A stretch of DNA of 64,000 nucleotides from Hetaerina americana (lineage: Eukaryota > Arthropoda > Insecta > Odonata > Calopterygidae), in NCBI GenBank assembly GCA_022747635.1, contig JAKTNV010000067.1, positions 20,001 through 84,000 of the forward strand. Direction: 5' to 3'. Under the pieces are notes generated by a model. It saw only the letters and a list, made by a program, of their open reading frames with translations. It did no database searches and was not told the DNA's origin. Position 1 is the first letter of the stretch. The number at the start of each line of letters is the position of its first letter. This document shows, piece after piece, positions 36,301 to 51,300 of the stretch. The position numbers and the translations under genes are program-made.

Positions 36301-39300
36301 CCAGTTCCTGGTCCCATTTGTCCCTTCACCTCCCTGCCACTGCTGCCCCCTCCGGGAAGGCTGAAGGTGGCATATGGGCATATTTCATAATCCTGACCTG
36401 GGATTCATGAAATATAAAAAGGAAAATACAAATAAAATTAAAAGGAAGTATTAATAATAAAGAGAAACCACGTTCTAGTAAACTTGAAAAGAAGGTTTTG
36501 CATTTTGAATAAAATTCTGCCATTGAGCAAAAACTTACCCAAATGCAACATTTTCAGAGTGTAAAAATCATTCACCTTGACTGGGATTCGAACCCAGATC
36601 CCTCAATATCCAGTCGAGTGCTTAAGCCAGTTAAGCTATTGAGGCATTCTCTTAAACTCTGAAATTTTGGGGCTTTTAAAGGAACAAGATGTTGTGATGA
36701 AATACCGTACATACAGTGTTACAGGAATGCCTGACAGGACAGGAATAAAGAATTATTTGACTTCAGGAGTTCAAGTTTAAAATTCTATTATTGATGATGT
36801 TTGTCATAAGTCTCAAAATCAGATAAACATGCAGGAAAATGGGATTTATCTAGAAAAAGTTAGTGCAAATCATGTCCCTTTAATAAATTTGAATTTTGTA
36901 ATGTGTATGACATTTTTTATAGGTTTTAAAAATACTATAGTTTCCTAAATTTTAAGCCAAAGAGCACTTGAAGAACTTTAAATAATTTTGAAATGTTGTA
37001 TTATACAAATATTTTTACAAATCTTTCCATTATCACTTTCTGAATGCTTTAATGTTTATTTTTTATTGCGGAAAAATATTAACTCTTCACGTGTTCATAA
37101 TGGATTCATATTTTTCCATTTGTGTATCACTCTGTTTAAGCAAGAACTGGAATAAACATAAAGTAAGCCATAATTAACCAAAGTGAAATCATTAGTTACA
37201 GACATTCATTAAGTAAAATTGTTCTCAATTACAGAAATTGATAAGCATTGGATCGCATGCTCCCTGGCGCACATAATTTGTAAGCCAAAGCTAAAATGTT
37301 TCTATTTCATTTAAATGGTCATCATTTTCCATCATATAGCCCAAAATTAACTTTTATACAATGAAACATGTGGAATTCATTTGCCATTGATTATTGAACC
37401 CATTCATTGGTTTGCACAGCTTAATAAAATCCCTGATGACCCACAGACCTGATGCAGAGTCACTGCTCTTTTGGCCACTCAGTGAAGACTCTCCTTTCCT
37501 TCCCGGAGATGGCGAATACAGCTGGTGGGTTGCAATTGATTGGTCTCCAGGATCTCTCTCCTGGCAATAGCCAATTACCTGCTTGATATTCATAATTTTC
37601 AGATTAGTCCAAATATAAATTAATTCATTTTCTGACCACAACTTAAACAGTACTTAATTGTAGTATTTGAATGATATTTTTTCATCTGATGTGAACTGTC
37701 GTATGACTTGGTATGCAAAGAGAAAATGCCGATTCTTACTGATCATTGTTGGAGGACGTTTTACTTCAATATCTCTTCTTTAATTCTCACTGATGAAGTC
37801 TAAGTCACCATGGCAAAGTCTTTGCTCAGGACCACATCTTCATGGTTTTACATATTAGAAATACTAACGGCATCACGACTACGTGAAATAGTTATTTAAC
37901 ATCATTCATTCCGACTATCTTGAAGGAGACATGTAAAACCATAGAGAATGGAATATGAGATGCACCCAAATTTCAGTCGGGTATATTCAGGAAAAAGTTC
38001 GCTGGTACTTAACCTTACCTATGCAGTAGATGATTTTTAGACTAGAGGAGCCAATTTATTAAACCAATTTTAATGGGAGAAAAACAAAGCTGCCTTAATT
38101 GATGGGAACCCTAAGGTCTCACCTTAGTTTCTAGACCTAATGGCGTTACATTTGAAAGTGATTATTTTGGAAAAAAAAGGTCAACTTTTATACCATCAAA
38201 TATGAATTTCACTGGACGCAATACATATTAGAGAAGAAGGAGAATATTTGTACAAAACCTTTGTGGGACAGTGAATGTCAAATGTTTTTCACAAACAGGT
38301 GTTATGAAGGTAAATCCCAGAGATCACAGACTAATCTAATGATTATTGCTATTGACAAAGCTATGAATGTGTAATTATTATAAAATCATGTATTTCTTAT
38401 CACTTTAGTGTAATACCTACATTACAATACATGTACTTGCAATGTCCCTGGTAATGATTCATGCCTCTGAATTATGGACCTTCTGCCTGTGAGTTACAAG
38501 TCAAAAACTGATATCAGAAATATTAGCTGCTACATATTTTTGAAAGCATCCTTCCCCATAACATATTTAGAATCAAATAATTAATTAAGAATTTAAAAAA
38601 TAGTTTACAAAAAGAGTTTTAGAAATATTTAAGCATTTTCATTGCATTTCCACGCAGCTCAATTCTCAAAAGTTAATGCGTCCATGATTACGATATGCTT
38701 CCACAAGTTCCATGATTTTGAAATTGTAATCCCACATTAAAACTATATAATCCTGATTTTAATGGCAGCCACAATTATATTCACCGTGAATATATATTTG
38801 TCATAAAATGATTAAATATTCCAATATCATGAGATCATTTCTACGCCATAAATGCATTGATAGAGAAGTCAGCTAAAATCTCAACAATGCCCCCAATCAA
38901 GCTTGACCCCTGGACAAGGGAGCCAACAAGTTGAATCTTCAATCCCACATTACAGCAGCACATTTGCTGACTAGTGACAATGCTAAACTGACTTATTTTA
39001 ATTAGTAAGCTTCAATTGGTAATAAATTGGTGGAAGAGCTTCAAAGGAGTGAACAAAGCCATTATTGAGAAATAGGATGCTAAACATACCCTTTGTTCAT
39101 TATTTCTTTGGTTTTCCAGTTCGGCCAAAGTCTTTGTGCCCGAGGGATCTCGCTCATTAACCTGCTCCCCTTGCTTATACCCATGGTAATACCTAGAACG
39201 GAAGGGAAACGATCAATTAGTCATTGGCTCGTCAATGAAAGCAGCACACTGACTTTTTATACTTAAATATATGAATAACTTAATAAATTGATTAAAATGA

Positions 39301-42300
39301 CAAGAACAAGTGATATGTTGAGGCAAAAAAATTAATGGCTGAAGCTACTATTAAGGGTGAAATTTTAATGAGATAAACGAACTAGGTGAGATGAAGATGC
39401 CCATGGTAGGATGGGTATGCACATTGCATTAAACAGAGAGGGTATTTGCAGGAGAAGAAAGTGGTGAAAATTATGCAGCTGAAATTCATAAACATGAGGA
39501 AGATTATTCCGTGAACAATACAAGAAGGAATGCAATATGAAAAATAATTATGCATGCATTTTTCAATCAACATATGTACATTTGAAGGTGAATTAAATGA
39601 ATTCACTTTTAGAGATCCTTCATGAATAATGCTTTTCATAAGAGAAATCCTCCAGAGAAGAGCACACTTAATACATTAAAGATACCAATTAGATTGTGAG
39701 GTAAAATGATCTTAAAACTGACCTCTTACGTCTCACAGCTAATGCAATGCATATCCCTGCAGCTATGGCGCATATGATGCCGGAGAGAATGGGCACAACC
39801 ACCCCAGGATCAGCATAAAATGCCACAGATGGATAGCCACTTCCCCCATAACTGTTGCCACCACTACCACCCAAACCTCTTGGATCTGAATTCTTCCCTG
39901 TCCTGTCATGTGCAGCATTATCCGGTGGAAGTTTGATCACCTCTGGAAAAAAGTCATTTCAAATCATGTGAGAGTGGACATTTTACTACAGTCATGTGCA
40001 GTTTATCTAACAGAACACATTGTTTAACAATTATTTTGAGGGATTCTTTGAAAGAAACCAATTACTCTTAAATTACTAACTTATGCTGTTCTAAGAGAAT
40101 AGTTTAAAGAATTACATATTGGCTACACTTACCCCCAGCTAAGTTACGAGTTGCAAACAAGAACTCATGCCTGATGGAGCCAGCATCAGTGTGAGCAGAC
40201 ACTCTGAGGGCATACCAAGTTGCTGGTAGCAGCTCTGGAACAACGTAAACAGCTTCATCTTCTTCTTCAACGACAACATCTCCCCCCCAGAGTCCCCAGT
40301 CAGAACCAAGGACTCCACTTTGTTCCCAATAAGTCCCAGATTTCTCTTTTGGATTTGAGTCTCCCCTTAGGGGTTGAATATTATTTGAGATTAGTTTCCA
40401 TGACCCTGACTCCTTTCTTCTATCCAAACTTAGTGCCTTGTATTCAGCCACCAGATACAGCAAAGGGCAACCTCCAGTAGGCCAGGCATCCAAATTCATT
40501 GTTACTGATGTTGAGTTGGTCTGGAGAAAATCTTCTTGCTTTGGGACTTGTGGTGCTGCCAACAGAATAAATATTCATGCTTTCAAGAGTTAATTTAGCA
40601 AGCAGGTACCAATAACCAAGAATTTCAAATGCTGAAATCACATTCAAAAGAAAGGGATAAAAACTATTAGTTGTCATAAAGATGCTATTTTTTTTTGCTG
40701 TATTAATTTGATTGTGAATTAACAGAAGCTTTTTAACCAGTTAAAGGCGAAATTATATTTGAAAAAAATGGATGCCCTAAGCCATGCTAAAGAGATTCAA
40801 CAGTGTTAGTGAATTTATATGGAATTCACATTCAATAGAATATAAATTATAAAATTAAATGATTATTTACTCAAAAAGTCAACACAAGTGTAACAGAAAA
40901 AGCAAATGCTCATCCATTGCATTCTGTGATTTTCCTTTTAGAGATTTATTTATTCATGATAATTAATCTTTAAAAAAGCTCTTGAATGTATACAAATATT
41001 TCAATAAGCTGATTGTTTTTCATAAAAAAGGAACTTCAGGTTCCTGGACTGATAGTTTTAAAAAAATTTGGCTCATGAAGGGATTGGAAAAGCTTATGTT
41101 GAAATAAAACATGTTGTCATAGTAATTATGAAAGGTTAACCTCCTGAAAAGAATGCATATATTAGCAAAATTGAACTTAAAATAAATCTATGAATTCAAT
41201 AAAAAGTTTAGTAAACTAAAAGTACCAATTAATTGTAAATAACTGTGGGAGATGTTGTGACAGTTACTTCAATGGAGCCATATGCTATGTGTATAAAAAT
41301 ACATGAATTTTACAGCATGAAAAAACCCACAGCGTTAAAAGCGGCTTGACCTGCATTTGAACCTGACTCCCCAGAATTTCAAGCCTAAAGCCCTAGCTAA
41401 TTAAACTCCTGCAGCAAAATGTAGGAATTTCAGTGTTCAAATGAAATGTTGAAACACTTTTGCGTTTCAAAGTTGAATTTTTACACCTCTGTGTTTCAAC
41501 ACTGACTTTATCTCCACAGACTGTAGAACAGTATGCATGACTACAATTACTTGTGACATTGTATTTATGCTTACTTAGTTTAGACATTCACAAGGGAAGA
41601 GGATGTCTCAGTAGCCTTCTCGGTTTATGTACTATGATGGAAATCAAGTGACTGAATTTGAATCCCGATCAAGGATTATTTACACTGTGATATTCCTGCA
41701 GTTTAAATCAATTAATGTGGTAGATAGTATTAAGGAAGGCACCTTTAATTAGTAGAACCACTACATTGACAATAGTTAACATTTGCTTTAATTTATTAAC
41801 TAACTTTAAGAGCAGCTGCTAATAATTTGCAGTGATATTCACACTGTAACACCTCCAACTATCATGTCTTCCTCCTTTAAGCACCAGATTAAAATAAGAC
41901 CAATTTTAAAGAGTTCTTAAATTTGTATGAACTATAGTAGTTTGAAGCCAATAAAATCATACATACCTGAACCTTTAGTTGTCACCGAAAGAGTGGCACT
42001 AAATTGGCTAGTTCCAACAATATTTTTCACAGCCAATCTTAGGTGATAGGTAGAACCACATTTTAAGCCTTTTATCGTATATTCTCGGGTATCTGGTTCC
42101 AGTTCCACTTTCTCTTCCCATTCCCCAAACTCTCTCTTGTAATTCAAAATAAAACCTGGAAATTTTAAGTTTATTTCATAAAATAGAATCTATTGCGGCA
42201 AGATGATGGTCTCATTTACAGTAGAACCGTCATATCTTTAGTTGCAGTAGTAGTAGTAGTTTTGAGGGGAGGTAACCGACAGCTGAGGTCATTTGCGCCA

Positions 42301-45300
42301 TAGGGGATGGACAGGAAAGGATGAAGGGTGGAGAGAAACCCGGCGTCGGCATAAGTCTACTCTTTATGAAAGGCGCAAAGGGGTTCGCAATTTAATACCC
42401 CATCCGACGGACGGCGCGCTCACTCAAAGTGCCCTCCACAGAGCACCTCAAGTAGGGATTGAGATACCTCTGAAAAATATTCAACACCGCCGGGATTTGA
42501 ACCCGGGCCCTCAGGGTGGGAAGCCAGTACGTTAGCCCCTGCACCATCTCAATCCCCTTCTTTAGTTGCAGTATCCAAAGTTAACTTTAATCAGAAATGG
42601 CCAATAAAAAGTTAAAAAAGAGTAATCCCTAAGTTTCAAATCCTTACCATTGTGAGTGGTAAAGGCCTAACCCCCTACATATTCATATAGTTCTATTTTA
42701 TTCTCCCTGCCTGAATTTTTGTCCAGTCATTCAAGTGTTTTTGCAAAAAATACCTTCCTCTCCTGCCTTCCACTTAACAGGACGGATGAAGGAACATGAG
42801 GATAAAAACAAAGGAAATCTATGGCCTACACTGTAGTGTATGAATAATCCAACATTTTTATACTGTTATTCATTCATTCTTAGTTGTTCTGTTGTAATTG
42901 TCAACATTGGCCCAAAAGAGCAGTTGGATATTCAGAGTAACTCTTCGGAAGAATAATAGGAAGATGCTCTTCCAGGATAATCTGACTGCAGGCATGAAAA
43001 TGGAAAAAGAGTAATACTACTACTTAAGCTACTACACATGTATGTAAGTTTGCAATTATCTGTGATTTCACTTAGCCTTGGAATGCCTCAAAATATACCT
43101 TTTACCGATCGATATGGTAGTTCTACTGCATATTATATGCGTAGGAATATGGATGGCTAAATACTCCTAGTAACTTGATATATTTAGTTCGCAATATAGC
43201 AAGATTTTTTCAATATTCATCATCATTTAACATTTCAGTACAAATGTAGACTGATCATTCATTTTCAGTTAACAGATAAAACAACACATTGAAAAATATG
43301 GAAATTATTTTGGTTTAATTAGAATTCAGAGTGTAACTTAGGGCTGAATTTTCCTTTGATTTAATAGTTACCCTTATGTACTCAATTGAATAAAAATTTT
43401 CACTTGAATTACAGCTCAGCGCATATCATTGAAATTATAAACTCAAAGCAATGCAAATGTTAGAGAGGCTGAAGCAAGGTCCTCAATGATATGAGGGAGC
43501 AGCAGTACACTGATCAAAGAGCAGATTTGCTCACCCGTCACTGGACTACCTCCACTGTCTCCCAGCCTCCACTGGATTCTTATTGTCTCAGCATCTGCTT
43601 TCCTAAGTGTTAGCCTTGGAGGTGAGGGAGCCACCATTACGTCGACTTCCCACCAGATTGAGTCTGTTCCAAAGGGATTTTCTGTTTGGCACGAGTAGTT
43701 GCCTTCTATTCCAGTTGATGTGGCAGTCAGAGTCAACGTTGGACCCGTCACCTGCAATATTGAGTCACCAGCGACATGAACGCCATTCAGTTTATTTTGT
43801 CCAGCCAGGCGGCGCCACTTCCGCGTTGGAGAAGGTACTCCCATTATCGGGCAGTCGAGTCGAATACTTTGGCCATGTCTCACTTTCACTTTCAACGGAA
43901 ATGCTGGTATTCGTGCGGGCACTGAAAAATAACAGTCTTTTCAATGAAATCTGTAGTATGTTTTTCTTACAGGTTTGAAAATAGAGTAGGCATGCTTTTT
44001 TGATTATGTACGTCAATAAATTAAAGTAAAAAATGAGTGAGCGAAACTTTTTCTTTACGCAACACATAAGCCATAGATCTATAAAAACGTTTTTCAAATC
44101 TTATATCATCCTAAATTTAATGCCCCTACATTCCGGGTTTTTTTAGATTTAAACATTCCACCTGTAGATGCTTGGGCCATCATACATGGTCTATTAGTTT
44201 GAAATTTGGCATGGGGGAGGTTTTTGCCATACAGCCACCGTATAAAACTAAAAGTTTTGAAAAAGTGAAGTAGGTAGCATGACTGTGAACCTGAATAAAA
44301 CATCAAAATTTTTGACAGGCAAACAAATTTGCAAAACATTTACACTTAAATGAATGATGAAATGCCGTGCAATTATTCATAACAAACCTCTTGAAGTTGG
44401 AGCAATAATAGTGCTTGAGCTGGACGGGCCTTCTCCCACTCCTGTAACGGCTGTGACCCAAAATTCATATCTTTGAAACTCCTTCAACCTGCGGGCTTCA
44501 TAAGTGAATGTGTGGAGATCATTCCCTGATATAAAGACAACTTCCTTGGTCACATCCTATGGAAAAATAAAACATATTGTCATTAAGCAAAGAAATCATA
44601 GATGTTACATAGGTAAAAGCATCTCAAATCTGAGACAAACATGCATTTTTTTTTTTTTTAAGTAATCTACCGGTTAAGGTAGGTTTTTGGACTGACACAA
44701 CTACCAAACAAATATTTCATTACTCCTAACAAAACACAAAATCAATCATCCTACTCTATATCAGGTCCCTCTTCATCTCTGAGTACTTCCTTCCTCCCTT
44801 CATCCCGTCCAACAACCCTATCCTGTTCCTTCCCTTTCCTCTTTTGCCCAACATTCTACCCTCTATCACAGTCTTCAACATCCCACTGCCGGTCAACACC
44901 CCCTTCATCCACTTTTCCTGCCTCCATAGGATTGCTCCCAACAAACCCCTCTCTTCGCCCACCATACCAAGTACTTCCTCATTTGTTTTCTTCTCTGTCC
45001 ATTTCACCTTCTCCATTCTTCTCCACACCCACATTTCAAAAGCCTCCAATCTACGTCTATCCTCCTGCTTCAATGACCACGTTTCCGCTCCGTACATAGC
45101 TACGCTCCATATCAAAGTTTTTACGAGTCTTTTCTTAACATCCTTACTCAAAGTCCCTGTCATCAACTCCCTCCTCCTTGTGAAAGCCTCTTTGCCTAGC
45201 GCAATTCTTCTCCTTACGTCCCTACTACTTTGACCGTGTTGGTCCAAAACACTACCGAGATACGTAAACTGTTCTACCTGCTCTAGCTTTTGCCCTCCTA

Positions 45301-48300
45301 TTTTAATGTTAAGCTTGGCCTTTTTCTTTCTAGAAAATCGCATAACCTTTGTTTTATTAATATTGATTCTCATCCCATACCTGTCGCACTGAATTTCCAA
45401 TTCACTAAGCAATGCTTGCAGCCCCTTGGCTGACTGACAAACTAAAGCTTGGTCATCAGCAAACCTAACTGATTTTACGAATTCCCCGCCCACTTTCATT
45501 CCTACCTCGAGTTCTTCCCATGCCTCTTTGATCATTTCTTCTGCGTACAGGTTGAACAGCAACGGTGATAATGGGCAACCCTGCCTTACACCCCTTCCTA
45601 ACACTGCCCATCCTGACTCCCCGTTTCCCACCCTCACCTGAGCAGTCTGAGACATGTACAGGTTGCGGATTAGCCTCCTTTCCCTCCAATCTATTCCTAT
45701 TTTCTGCAATATACTCATTAGTTTTTCCCAATTTACTCTATCAAACGCTTTTTCGAAATCTACGAAACAGGCAAATACCTCCTGGTTGTGTTCTATATTC
45801 CTCTCGATTAATAATCTCATTACTGCAATGGCATCACGCGTACCTCTCCCCTTCCTAAACCCAAACTGATCATCCCCTAAGTAATCATTTGCCCTACTCT
45901 CTATCCTTTTGTTTATGATCCTGAGAACAACCTTAGCTGCGTGGGATATCAAACTAATTGTCCTATAGTCCTCACATGACGTGGCCTTTACCTTTTTCGG
46001 AATAGGAACTAAAACTGATCTCACAAAGTCTTCCGGCCAGATTCCCTCCTCATAAATACTACGGATCAGCCCATATAGCCTCTTCCTCCCACATTTTCCC
46101 AAGCATTTCAAAAGTTCCACGGGAATGTTATCTACCCCCACGGCCTTATTTAGTTTCATCTCCCTTAATGCCCTTTCTATCTCATTGTCTAGTATGCCTG
46201 GACCTAAGCTATCTTCCTCTACGTCATGTTCCTTTTCAATGTCTAACTTTGTTGGTCTAAGCTCTTTACTATACAGGTCTTCTACATATTCCTTCCATCT
46301 CTCTTGGATCTTTCCTGCGTCAACTATTACCTTACCGGCCTTATCTCTAACTGCTATCGTTGATCTCCCTTTCTTACTTCCCGATAAAGATTTAACTATG
46401 CTGTAAAGCGCACCGATTTCCCCCTTCCTCTGCAGACTTTCCATATTCTCGCACTGCATCTTCCACCATGCTTCCTTTGCTTTATTTGTTGCCCGCCTCA
46501 ATTTATTGTTCAATTCTTTGTACTTCATTTTGCCTAATTCTGTATTTATATTCTTCCATTTTCGCCGCTCATCCATTTTTGTAATCATCTCATCCGTGAT
46601 CCATGGTTTACGAGTCCTTTTAGCGTTAACGGTTCCAATAGTGTCTTTTGCCGCTTTAGACAACCCTTTTTTGATACATTCCCATTTTTCTTCAATAGTA
46701 CTTAGCTCTTTACCGTCCTCCATGATTTTCTCTACCGCCTGTTTGTATTCCTTTCTTTTCAACCCATTTAATGCTTCTACATTCCATTTTCTAACTCGCC
46801 GCCCCTGCCTTATCTTTTTAAAACGTACGCTACATTTCATAACAACTAAATTGTGGTCTGAGTCCGCATCCGCTCCCGGGAAGCTGTGGGAATTTATCAC
46901 ACTGTTCCTAAACCTGTGTCTAACCAGGATATAATCTAGCTGATATCTTCCGGAGTCACCTGGCATTTTCCATGTATACCTGCGTCTTTTGTGGTGTCTG
47001 AACCAAGTGTTGGTGATAACTAACCCCTGTCTCCTGCAGAACTCAACTGCTTTCTCCCCGCGGTCATTCCTCGTGCCTAAACCGTAGTGCCCCACCTCAT
47101 CACCATCTCTTCCTTCGCCTACTGTCGCATTCCAATCCCCCATCACTATCAAATGTTTCCCTGCAGGAACACATGCAATCATGTCCTCTAACTGATCGTA
47201 TATCCTATCGACCTCTTCTTCCTTATGGTTGCTCGGTGGCATGTATACCTGGATAATAACTAAGTTCGTCGGTTCTGCTTTTATCTCCACTAGTAGTATT
47301 CTATCCGTTACCTGCTCTATGTTGACTACGCTTCTTCCTACCTCTTCATTTAATACTATGGCGACCCCTCGTTGGCTCTCGTCCCCACCGCTGTATATTA
47401 TTCTATACTTATCACTCCAGTAATCCCCGCTATCTTTCCATCTCACCTCGCATAGACCTAAAATATCTATATTTCCCCTTTCCATCTCTCGCTTAACATT
47501 CTCCAATTTCCCCGTCCTCATCATTGTCCTAACATTCCACGTTCCTATTCTAACTAATTTGGTCTTCTTCTCCTGCGTCTTCTGTCCTGCTGCTGCTGGT
47601 TTTCCCTTGCAAGGGTTTCGTGGGATGACGACCGCGGAAGCCTTGCCTCCCCCGCTGCCGGGCACGACACAGGGCCGATTGGGCCGAGCCCCGTGGTTGC
47701 CTGGACTCAAAATATCTCTATTGTCCATCACATTGTTCTTGGGAATGATAATTGAGGTGGTTTCCCGTTGCCTTCCTCAATAGTGTTTTTAATGTGACAC
47801 CATCACTTACTGGCCGCCCCACTGGGGTCAGACGCCATTGCAGCCGCCTCACTGAGGAACAGACGCTGCGTGGACTACCTTTCGTCTGGCTCCTAACCTT
47901 CGACCTATCTGGCATGGGTGACCCTACCAGGAGCAATTTTTATTACTCCCGCCAGTACAGCTCTAGGGGTCATCGGAACGCACAAGCCCTTCCACCACGT
48001 CAAGGTTGTAGTCCGGGGAGGGAAAACATGCATTAATGCAACCAAATTCAATCATTCGGTAGACCATGTGTTAACATTTTTGATTAATTTCTGGAAATGT
48101 ATGGATATTGAACAAAATGGTGAATACCAAATGAAAATTTTCCATCGCCACTATTCCGAAAAAAACTCACCAAAAGAAAATTAGTTATGTACAATTTTGG
48201 ATGACTCCCATGATTGAGGGAACAAAAATAAATAAATATACAGCTAGACAATCAAAAGCAAAGGGAAGGACACAATTTTTTATGTTTGAGAGGCAGGATC

Positions 48301-51300
48301 ACCAGCATTGAAAAATGCTAGAAAGATAAACCCAGAAGAATAGCAAGAAAAAGAAAACTTCCTACAAGAAAACAAGTTTACTAACACCTCTATGCCTGAA
48401 GATCGGAAAACATTTAATCAACACATAGAAACAATTGAAACGTTTGAAGCGTTTGAAGGAACTACCGAGGAAGATCCCTAAGAGGAGAAAATGAAATACA
48501 AAGAAACATGGGTTTGGGAAGAGATCAGGGGGTAGGAAAATCAAGAAAGAGGTGAATCAAATAAATTCTAGAATTAATGAATGGGAGCCCATTTCAATTC
48601 TCAGCACAAGTGCCTTGAAATGACAGTCCATCAGATTGCCATTCCTTTCTTGCACTCACACTTCTAAGCATTTGACTTGCAAATGAAACACTATGGCCTT
48701 TGACGTGTGGTGCAGCTCTGGTGGCATAAAGAATGGCTATCACTCCTCAAAAATTCCTGGATGGAATAGAATAAGGAGGTTTGTAACAATTTTCTAAGCC
48801 TGATGTTGATAAGTGAAATCAATTGCTCTAAGTTCATCATTTAATTTAGTATAATGCCCTAACTCCATGGGATAATGCACCATTACAGTTACATGATGAC
48901 ATACATGTGGCCTCTGAAATCTTTCTGGTGTCTATCCTCATACGAATGTACAATTGAGTTTTTACATTATGAGAAAAAATGATTTTTAGCATGAAGAAAA
49001 AAAAACAAAAATAAACAGGAAAGGAATAGGTGGAAAATTACATTTTTTTAAGAGAAGGTATGCCTGTGCGCTCATTGGCAATCGGCTTTACTTTGTATTT
49101 TTTTTTAAATGTACAAAATATTGTCCAACTTGGCAGATATAGCCCAGGGCAGTAACCATTTTAATTTAAAGACCTCTAGAGTTGAACTTTAACACACAGA
49201 TAAAAACTTAACAAGTTGAGCACTCACTAACCTTTGGTATGCCCTCCACTCCTCCAGTTGAAGAACTACTTGCTTGGTGATGTAAAGAGAATGTACTCCC
49301 CCCATTAATTGGATGGTAATATACATTATAGCGCACTATAATACCATTACGACTAGCAGGTGGTGACCAAGCTAAAAGTACTGCATCTAGACTGAGGGCA
49401 ATGGCTTTGATGTGCTCCGGTGGTCCTGGAACTGAAAATATAAATGGGAGTGACTTACCAGATAGAAATTTCACAAGAATAAAGTTACACATTGAAACAA
49501 TAAAATATCATGATTAGAAATATTTGCTTCATGTCACACATAGGAATTGCTATTTAAAATTTGTACATGCGAGATAATTAATAATGCTTTCTTCAAATTA
49601 ATGATTAATAACAATTATAATGCTTTGATGTCAAAATATTAGGAGCCAAATTTTATCCCATCCAATGCATTGCCCTCCCCTATCTGCATACCACTGCACA
49701 TATATCTTGAACTGTTAAAGCTGTACTTCATCTCCATGAACAGCTCATTAACTGACAACTCTTCCAGCTGCTCCACTATTGTACCTTACGCCAATCATTG
49801 TGCTAAGTTCATTATTTAAATTATTATAATGCACTAACTCAATGGGATATGGTATCAGTTGCATTATCACATACAAGCATGTTTGGCCATAGAGCAGAAA
49901 ATTGTAGATTTTAATTATTTCAATGAAATACAGATATTATGAAAGTGAAATGAACACAATTTAAGTATGAAATATATTGATGAACTTACTGTCTTCCTCT
50001 GTTGCACAGTAAACTGGAGGTGATCTTATGCCGTCGCCCATGGATGTGAACGCCAGAATGTGAACAGTATAATTTGTAAACCGCGAGAGGCCATGCAGGT
50101 TTGTTTCTAAGTTTGTCGTGCGCTTTACCTCAACGTCATTTCCAGTATCCACTGAACCTGAAAATATTCCAATTTCATCATAATCTGACTTGCAATTATC
50201 ACTAATGATTAAGGGTTATAATTCCATTTTTGATCACTAGTAATGGGAAGCTGACACAAGAGAGGAATCACATCAGGCATGGGTAAATATTGATAAAAAT
50301 CCTGGGGAAATTTATTTTGCACATGAAATTGCTCTTTTTTAAAGACTAAGTTATAAGCACACAACTTACTTAAAATTAAAGTCCAAGAATATAAACTATA
50401 AAAAGAAGTAATCAACAAACCATAATGATAATCCAACTTGAAAATACCTGAAATAATTTCATAATTAGCTCTTGTTCTCTTATCATATTATTTAACAGTT
50501 CATGAATACTACATAAATGGTATATAGAATCATGCATCCGCATTCAAATACATTACATAGTACACTGCAAGTTATCGCTAGGGTGTGTGGCAGGGGGTGA
50601 TTGCACAGCAAACTACTTTTGACCCAAAATACTTTGCCCCCTTAGCACAGTCAGGAGATGTTATTCAGATCCCTCATCATTCAAGGGGAAGTTTATATAT
50701 TAAGTTTATCTGTTCTACACTTAATTTCTCTAATTTAATTGACATGATCTCTCCTACCATAGTATGATGGGGCTGGTAATACATTTTCATCATCATCACT
50801 AAAGGGACCTCCTTCATGCAACAGATTTCATCTGTAATTTAACCTTCCCTCCATGAGGGATTCCCAGCTTAGATCCTCAAATATATTTGATATGCTACTC
50901 AGTTTATCCAAACAATGCTTTACAAATCTAGTTCCTCTACACCGCAAGCAATCCAATTCAGCAATCAGTCCAACTTCGTGAGGATCCCATGCACTAGCAG
51001 CATATTCTAAATGAGGCCTAATCAGTGAGAGATATGATTTCTCTTCAACCTTTTCATCACATTTTCACACGTGATGCTGGTATCTTATTTAACTTAGAAA
51101 TGGAATGCATGATATTTTCTCTAGGGAAGGAAAATAAACTCTTACAAACCGTGAATGGAGAGAGAAGAGTAAAGGCTCTTGAGTGACATTGAAATGGTGG
51201 CATAAGAACTCATTAAAGAAGTGGAGGTTTCCAAAAATCATCATGCTCCAGCAATGCAAAGCTAAATCTCCAGTGGCATTTACGCATACAAAGAGCTTCC

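Noticed and set aside
44844..47783. Plus-strand open frames over the RTE element
   Set aside because: They are antisense shadows of the 991-codon minus-strand frame.
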